From: Bombus terrestris
Lineage: Eukaryota > Arthropoda > Insecta > Hymenoptera > Apidae
Assembly: GCF_910591885.1 (NCBI RefSeq)
Contig: NC_063279.1
Coordinates: forward strand, 1,116,001 to 1,180,000
Reading direction: 5' to 3'
DNA length: 64,000 bases
The position numbers and the translations under genes were made by a program. Within the stretch, counting starts at the first letter, position 1. Each line of letters opens with the position of its first letter. The notes beneath the pieces are model-generated. The model was not told the origin of the DNA and searched no databases. It worked only from the letters and a program-made list of their open reading frames with translations. Shown here one piece after another: positions 57,303 through 64,000 of the stretch.

Positions 57303-57491
57303 GCTCTATTAAATGCACCCTGGTATGTTACCAACGAAACAATCAAGATACCTACAGTCAAAGATGAAATACACAAGTCCAGAAGCAGATACAACACAAG
57401 AGCCAACAACCACCACAACCCATTAGTCGCCCAACTACTGGACACGACGGACCAGATCCGCAGACTAAAAAGAAAATACCCTCTAGATTAA
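57303..57491 (+). pseudogene. Truncated reverse-transcriptase ORF, C-terminal 62 codons
   Basis: Open from the first base of the insertion to TAA at 57489, with no internal stop and no ATG start; it is the tail of ORF2 left by 5' truncation. The NAPW-V-N motif and the terminal RRLKR--PLD are usual at the end of jockey-type polyproteins. Confidence 0.8.
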
Positions 57492-57621
57492 ATCCTTAGT
57501 TTCTACTAGAACCAACAATATAAAACTATTATAATCCATGTCATTGTATCACGCCAAATTAAGTTACTGAAAATTCTCAACGAGAATTGATAGTAAATAT
57601 TCTAATAAAAAAAAAAAAAAA
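57303..57621 (+). mobile_element. 5'-truncated jockey-like non-LTR retrotransposon
   Basis: The insertion starts at 57303 in mid-frame and encodes the end of a reverse-transcriptase ORF to a stop at 57489-57491: NAPWYVTNETI, IPTVKDEIHK, RRLKRKYPLD. A 3' UTR and an A tract (57607-57624) follow. The word AAATTTGAAAAA at 57291-57302 recurs at 57622-57633, a 12 bp target-site duplication that sets both ends exactly. The wording is that of jockey-clade C-termini. The 62-codon remnant is intact but far too short to function. Confidence 0.85.
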
Positions 57622-57633
57622 AAATTTGAAAAA

Positions 57634-60600
57634 CTTCCCTGCAACACGCATAATGCATTCGCAGAAGCTTTTTACGATAACTGTTCGAATACTTTCGCGA
57701 GGCGTGTTATTTCGTGCATTTTTATACCTGAAATCCTTAAATACAATAAATAAAATAAAAAGAAAAATAGACGCACAAATATCCGTATTCCAGTGACAAG
57801 CAAAATTTCAGGGAAAGCGACCAACACACGTATTGTACATATACAGCGCACGAAAGATCTATTTAAGACACGTATAATCTATTTACAATCGTACTCTGAA
57901 GGTCGTGAGATTACTTTTATAACCGTGAGTCGCTATCATTTTTTAACACGCAAATCGAACAAGCGTCTAAAGTTCAAGGTACTCGAGTCTCCTTAAAGAA
58001 AAAGAGTATAGACTTCGAAAGAAACGATTCACGCAAAAAGCTCACCGACTATATGAATTAGATATTAATCACTGTACAGTACCATTATCGTCAAAGGGCA
58101 AAAAGTATATTAAAAGGCGAATATTATGCTTGTACACGTCAATTCATAAATTACATTAGCTTTCTAAAACTTGTAAAGGGGCCATTCTCGCGTATAGTTG
58201 TCTCGTTAGCGATTTTTTATCTGATCGTTATATATTTAACGATCGTGCTGATCTACTGTTCAAAGAAGCATCGTAGACAGTCAGTTTGTTCTCGTGGAGA
58301 AAGTTTAAAGTTATGAGCTGGCTTTAAACACTGGCGACTGCATTAGCGCGTGAAGTAACTGACGACTAAACAACACCAAGGTCGGTGCAATCTTTCAACA
58401 GATCGCTGATAGTTCGGTTGGATAGGATTTCTTAGACACGGTTGACAGACTTTGCGCTGCACATCGTGAGATATTACCTGACAAACTAAAAATAGTTAGA
58501 TTTATAGGTAAAAGCGTAATAGAAACGAATACTTCTGCGGGCATAGAATGAGATCTAACTGAGAATAAAGCTCCTTGTTTATCCGTAGGTAGAGAAGAAG
58601 CGTAGGTTGTGCAAAAATAAGAGTACGGGACACGGCGAAACTCGATGAAGACGGTGATAGTGGTTGGTGAGTAGTGTTCCATAATTGGGTTTCTACGGAT
58701 CAGCGAACACTACGGTTCAAAGAACATCTTCGATCACTTGACAAACGTTAGCGGTCGTAAATCCTCGAATAGATGTATAAACTAGTAGAAAACTAACGAC
58801 TAAAAGTCCTATCCACTTGTGTCTTTAAAATCTATACTTGTTGTATATACACGATTCGTCGATGTATTGTCCAAACTATTATACTTGATCTTTAAGTTAA
58901 TGCTCAAACGCTTTTCATCAGTTTCGAAGAGCCTATTTTATTTCACTCACCATTTACAGATTAAAGAACTTGAGTAGGTTCGAATAGAAAACTTTTCAAC
59001 TAACAAAATTTAGTTTACAAACCACGGAAGAGTTAGAATCGCGGCACGAACGTTTACCGACGAACAAATTAGATGCGTGAACTCGCTAGCAACATGCTAC
59101 GGTTGCAGCGATCGTTGCGAGCCACACCGATATCGTGCTATCCAAAGGTAATACGTCATCGAGATTACGAAACATGTCATGGTCATCTTGCTGCATCCAC
59201 GGTTCGGTGCTTTCACTAACGACAACCTCGTACCCGACTTTTGTCGTGGGTGTCTTACGATTCACGTATTAAGGAAAGGAGAAAGTAAAAGTAAAAATCT
59301 TGCCGATTTAACGTTCTATCCAGTCATATCTCCTCGTTATATCAACGTTCTATAAATAACATTCAACGTAACGCGTAATTTCGCGATGAAAATATAATTG
59401 TTCAGGAAATCTACGATCTTTGCTAAAGAATTCCACTTTCCATTCTATTTACGGAATGACATAATATGATAAACCCTCGTTTTTCAGTTATATGGTTATT
59501 ACAAAAGTTAGCATAATGACAGATTACCTATATAATCACGAAACGATATTCATGCTTATTAGCTAAGCTATATTTACGTATATGCGATATCCTTCCCTTG
59601 TCTTTAATTTAGCTATATCCGAGAAATGCGATATCAGACATTTCTCAACGAATCTTGTCGTTCGTGTTTTCTATTAGTTTTCTAGCGTTTTTAACCGCTG
59701 GTCAGAGTTCGTGGAAGTAATTGTTGCGTCAATAAAGTTCTATCTATCTTTCGATCATTTCAACTCTATTTTCAAGTATTTTCGTGACTAGGATGTACCA
59801 TGACCCGATATATATCGCAGAGTTCAAAAGCCCAAATTATATCTGAAAAAAATTCGTTAGAAATTTATCCTGGAGTTTAGTGGAAAATAAATCTTTTTCA
59901 ACGCGATAAACAAAATAGATAATAAAATATAATAACTAAAATAAAGATAGAAAAGCGATATATATGCAACTCGTGTTAGATATAGGAACATAATATGCAC
60001 TAATTCATCATTACGTTGGTTGATGCAATTTCACTGAACGTGTCTGCATAAGAACGTCTCATTTCTACTTTCTCTGTTCTTACAGACGTTACCGCAACAA
60101 CGTCTCTTTTTACAAACGTACCAGTTAACTACGACGTAACTATCAATCGTTCAACGAGTCATTAAAGCCTCACTGTGTTCCAGTTACCGTTCACGTGCAG
60201 CTTCTTTTATTCTTCGGACAGTTTTTCAGGGAATTACATTCCTAGAACACTGTTTTTCTTTGTTTGCTCGCGTGTAAAATCCAGGTGAATGTTAACCGAT
60301 TAGTCGACTCACGATGGATGAAAGTGCAATTCATATACAGTGGGTTATTTAAATCTTTGAGAAAACTCGACAAATTTACCAAACAATTGTTCATTGTTAA
60401 CTCTGCTACTCAACTATCTTCCACTATCGTATTATTCTATCGTTAACTTGCTTTAAGTAATTTCTCGTTTCAATTTTTTCCTGTAGATAGTGTCATAACG
60501 TTTAAAGTCTCTTCGTTCGTCAAAACGACGGTGAGATTCGCATATAAAAATTCGATGACTGCAGTGGGATTAACATCTAAGTTTGTAAACGACAATGATC

Positions 60601-61404
60601 AATAGCTTCAAGAAAAAAAAACAAACGAAAACCCAACAAGCAACTGCAAGGTATCAAAAATACGATTAATATTCACTCGATGAAAAACCTGCGAAAGACC
60701 TGCAAGTTCCAGAAACTTAAAAACTGCCCTAGCAACCAACGAGGATCGATGGGACGTGGAAAGGATACGTACGAAGGACAAGAGTAAACGGTAAGGTTTA
60801 GAAGCAACTGCGAGAATTCGAAGGCTTTCAAAGTACTTACTCTGGCAAACTGTAACTTCACTGATTCAGCAGGGCTGCTTTGTCAAGGACGTGACTTGAT
60901 CCGTGCACTAGCGCGAACCTGCGTACACTGCGACTACCGTGGAACCTACTAGGCCGGTTTCAAGCTTCTTCCGTGTTTGTAAATCTGCGAGCGAGAAAGT
61001 TGTACGTCGATTGTGGCACAATCACCGATCCAGCAATGCACGAACGTTCCTCGGGCTGACAATGCTTTCTGCAGGATCTAATACTGTGTCATTCGGTGCC
61101 ACTATGTGCTATTGCTACTTGTTTGATCTTTTTGCCATTACAGTTCAATACGTTTCTTGTCTCCTGAACCGTAGATGATACGCTACATCGCCAAGAAATG
61201 TAAATAAATCGGACGTGTATACAAACAAACGTATCCGACGTAATGTTTCTCATACTTTTTCATAAATTCGTATTACCAAAACCAAAATTAAGAAAGGCAA
61301 ATTCCTAGGAACATGGTTTTGTTAGTAGATTCTCTTGAAAAATTTCAGTGACACCAAGAAAAATATGCTTTATATTCATTTACAAATTTTTCTTTCCAAT
61401 AATA
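57634..61404. other. Gene-free AT-rich stretch
   Basis: No exon, RNA gene or mobile element recognised. The minus-strand frame at 58395-58682 was examined for chemoreceptor features and shows none. Confidence 0.4.
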
Positions 61405-61617
61405 TTAGGTTGTCCGAAAAGTTTCTTTCGTTTTATAAGGAGACAATAGACGCACAATGTTTTTTGTTTTATATTAGTTTATTGAATTATGCACAAACAT
61501 AATAATAGAGATATAACGAAATGGGTCATATCTAATTCAATGAAATAATATAAAACAGAAATTGTTGTTCATCTATTATCGCCTTATAAAACGAAAGAAA
61601 CTTATCGGACAACCTAA
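61405..61617. mobile_element. Mariner-type hairpin MITE
   Basis: 213 bp flanked by TA on both sides. Ends TTAGGTTGTCCGAAAAGTTT and its complement belong to the mariner class. The inverted similarity continues inward over nearly the whole element (for example GTTTTATATTAGTTTATTGAA against the complement near 61535-61560), so each arm is about 95 bases. There is no coding capacity; it would have needed a transposase from a related mariner. Confidence 0.88.
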
Positions 61618-62713
61618 TACGTTACACTTGATGCCAACGTTTCCCGAACGTTGTACTAGCTGAGTTCGTTTCTTCGTCTGAAACTATTCCAGGAACTAAA
61701 TAAACGAACTATAATGTTCATGAAATACCGTCATAAAGTGCAACGCGCTATCAAAGATACGATCGAAGCTAGAAAAACTATAAATATGTTATATAATAGG
61801 GTATTTATAATGTTTCTGCGTGTTTCTATATTACACGTATCTTCGATAAAGTATCCAAGATGGGCTGCAAAACACGTCCGCTTATAAACCTATTACCCAG
61901 AAAAAGAAAGTATACATGATACTATAATAATGAACGGTACCAAAAAAGATATAATCAAATATTTTCAATATTCCACATATTTTTATCAATTTAATTAGTA
62001 TTCGTGTAAGATGTTTCTGTAGAGATATGCTTTAATTGGGTCATAAGAATCCCGTTTCTGAGTAAAAGGAGATACGCGATACTGCAGTAACAGAGATTGA
62101 GCAATCTTCTGGAATAATGAGATCACTGCTATATTCTAATCTAGTAATTCCACCTGCATTGTCACGAAAAATTTCGAATGATCTTAGTTTCTTTGTTCCT
62201 CCCCTTGCAATAATTGAACTACGAATGTTTATCCATCTATGAGATATTTAAATGTAGAAAAATTTACAGAATGTAAACAAAGCAAATAAAAATGTTTAAA
62301 ATCCCCGAAATAAGGTACATCTTATAATATATAGAGAGCAAAACAGATTTTTTAGGAACCATTTCTTTAGTTTAGATAAAATATCGTTTGAGTTTTCAAA
62401 ACATATTTCTTATCCATTAAATATAAACTGCAGTCTATTCTTCTCGCGTAAAGATGGCAAAATCATAACAAAATTGAATATTAATTTCACTTCTAAGAAT
62501 TCATTACAAGATTGTATAATTTTCAATCTTGTTTATAATTTGTATATCATTAAGAAAAATGCGTAAATGCTTTAATCATGTAACGCTATGGATAAAACTA
62601 AAGAAATAGCAAAAACTTAATAAACTGTAATGATTTTAATGTTCTATTGACGTTATTATTGCAGCTTATTATACTGAAACGAACGAAGCTTTCCTATTAA
62701 GCTAATCGAAGTT

Positions 62714-62940
62714 TCAATAAACATGTCCAACATGATCATCCTGCCCATCTATCGACCATCCATTTCCATTCGCTTTTTGTTTAACGATTTCCCAGAACCA
62801 AGTAATCTCGTGGTCGAGCTGTTGATTTAGTTTCAAGGGTTGCTCGACGCTTAATGGCTGGATAAGCTGCTCGCTGAAGCAAAGATTCCAGAATCGTTCA
62901 TCTAACGAGATCTCCCTCGAAGAAGGTTTCCAAGAAATTC
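62714..62940 (-). CDS. Possible terminal coding exon, unrecognised
   Basis: The minus strand reads open to TGA at 62714 with a non-repetitive, mixed peptide: EISLDERFWNLCFSEQ, LNQQLDHEITWFWEIVKQKA, GNGWSIDGQDDHVGHVY. A pyrimidine-rich acceptor-like stretch ending TTCGAG lies just before GGAGATCTC (near 62918), and the word GTAAGT near 62955 is a donor-like site upstream. The frame extends upstream to 63148, but that part is hydrophobic, AT-rich and less convincing. I do not recognise the protein; the rest of the gene would lie beyond the window or be unseen. Confidence 0.35.
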
Positions 62941-64000
62941 GAAACCGAAGAAGACTTACCGTAAGAAAAATGGTAGGATTAGGTATTAATGGAATAAAAT
63001 TACAGGCTTCCTGGGCCAATAAGTAATAACATTTGATAGACGTGTAAGAAAGATTTATCGATGAATACATAATAACGCGAAGCACGTGCAGAAGAATTCT
63101 TTTAATTACTTGTAAAAATCGCAAGCAAACTTGTAAAACAACTTTCATTTCGAACAGCTAACAGCATACTATTCAGGATTTCTATTAGCATACTACTCTC
63201 GTTAAGCATATTAATTTCTCTTGCCAACGTAACGTCTCTGGGTTATAGAATCAGTAGGGCAAAAATTTTTAATATCAAATTCCTTAGTAATAACATAATA
63301 ACTCATATACGTTTATACCATCTAACAACGGAGAAAGTTGCAAATCGCGGTTGTACGACCGTATCAATTGCAATTTGCGATAAGAACAGCATAAGATTTC
63401 TGAAAATGTTTGTAAAAGATGCCTTAAAATGACAGTGCGATTATATTAGAAAAAAACACGTAAAAATAAGTTAAAACGTTATTATGGTAAATTCTTAAGA
63501 AACTTGAAAAAATTGCGAACTTGGAGATTGAAAAATTAAAAATTTGTATTTTAAGAATTCGTAATCAGGAGATTCGTATCGAAAGTTACATAAGGAATTT
63601 TACAAACCAGATGCTATAAATTATTCGAAAAGTATTCGAAAGTGAAATTAATAGCAGGGTGTCCAATTCCAGAAAATTTCTCCTGGCATTTCCAATTCCT
63701 AAAAAGTAAACGACTAAAATCTGTGGAACGTATAAGAACATTTATTCGCGAGACGTCCATCGTAAAGCACCGCGCCGCTTTAATTACAGCTAAACGATCG
63801 TGCAATCACGCGATCGCTCGCACGATCAGCGAATAAGAGAATTGATCGACGCTGCTATGGATTTCACTACAGATAGCCGTTATTCCTGGATTAGGAATCA
63901 TTCGACTCGCAGCTTAGAAAGGGAAATCGTGAAATTCATTGGCAGTCGGAAACACGCCCGAAGCACGTCGGCTTGGCACTGGCCACACTAATAATACGAC

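Noticed and set aside
58395..58682. Possible chemoreceptor fragment on the minus strand
   Set aside because: It lacks the conserved C-terminal motifs of insect odorant or gustatory receptors and has no neighbouring exons.

Overview
The window is a piece of an insect nuclear genome, most likely from a bee or close hymenopteran relative. The grounds are spliced genes with GT-AG introns, AT-rich intergenic DNA, no CpG depletion (CpG-rich coding exons and islands), and Tc1/mariner-like remnants. The species call is inference; the eukaryotic, arthropod-like character is seen directly. No operons, CRISPR arrays or convincing tRNA/rRNA genes were seen.

Layout. Positions 1-14267 hold no gene I can support; there are a few GC/CpG-rich islands (about 1560-1830, 5660-5890, 6630-6890, 12500-12700), simple repeats, and an old ~220 bp tandem duplication near 9640-10025. 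From about 14399 to 26265 on the plus strand lies a gene for a serine/proline-rich, C-terminally membrane-anchored protein that I do not recognise. Three exons fit together well (23500-23715, 24332-24621, 25971-26265), and a fourth, 14399-14674, is a plausible first exon. The proposed first intron begins with a diverged ~125 bp tandem array (14838-15470). A strong 18-bp-arm inverted repeat follows the stop codon (26275-26330). Positions 26331-33969 carry no coding exon; they contain a CT microsatellite and piggyBac-like terminal motifs.

From 47789 down to 33970 on the minus strand is a complete nine-exon adenylate cyclase gene, type 3 (Ac3). All nine exons join in phase to give about 1016 residues with two membrane blocks and two catalytic domains. 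One intron holds a mariner remnant that still encodes the last residues of its transposase. Upstream (47790-48580) is a CpG- and pyrimidine-rich promoter/5' UTR region. From 55007 down to 50128, also minus strand, is a complete four-exon CRAL-TRIO lipid-transfer gene (361 residues; alpha-tocopherol transfer protein/clavesin type).

The last 9 kb is mostly gene-free. It holds a 5'-truncated jockey-like non-LTR retrotransposon with a 12 bp target duplication (57291-57633), a near-perfect mariner hairpin MITE (61405-61617), and a possible minus-strand terminal exon (62714-62940) of unknown identity.

Functionally, Ac3 makes cAMP at membranes and the CRAL-TRIO protein should move small lipids. The sequence gives no evidence that the three genes share a pathway; their proximity is probably just gene order.
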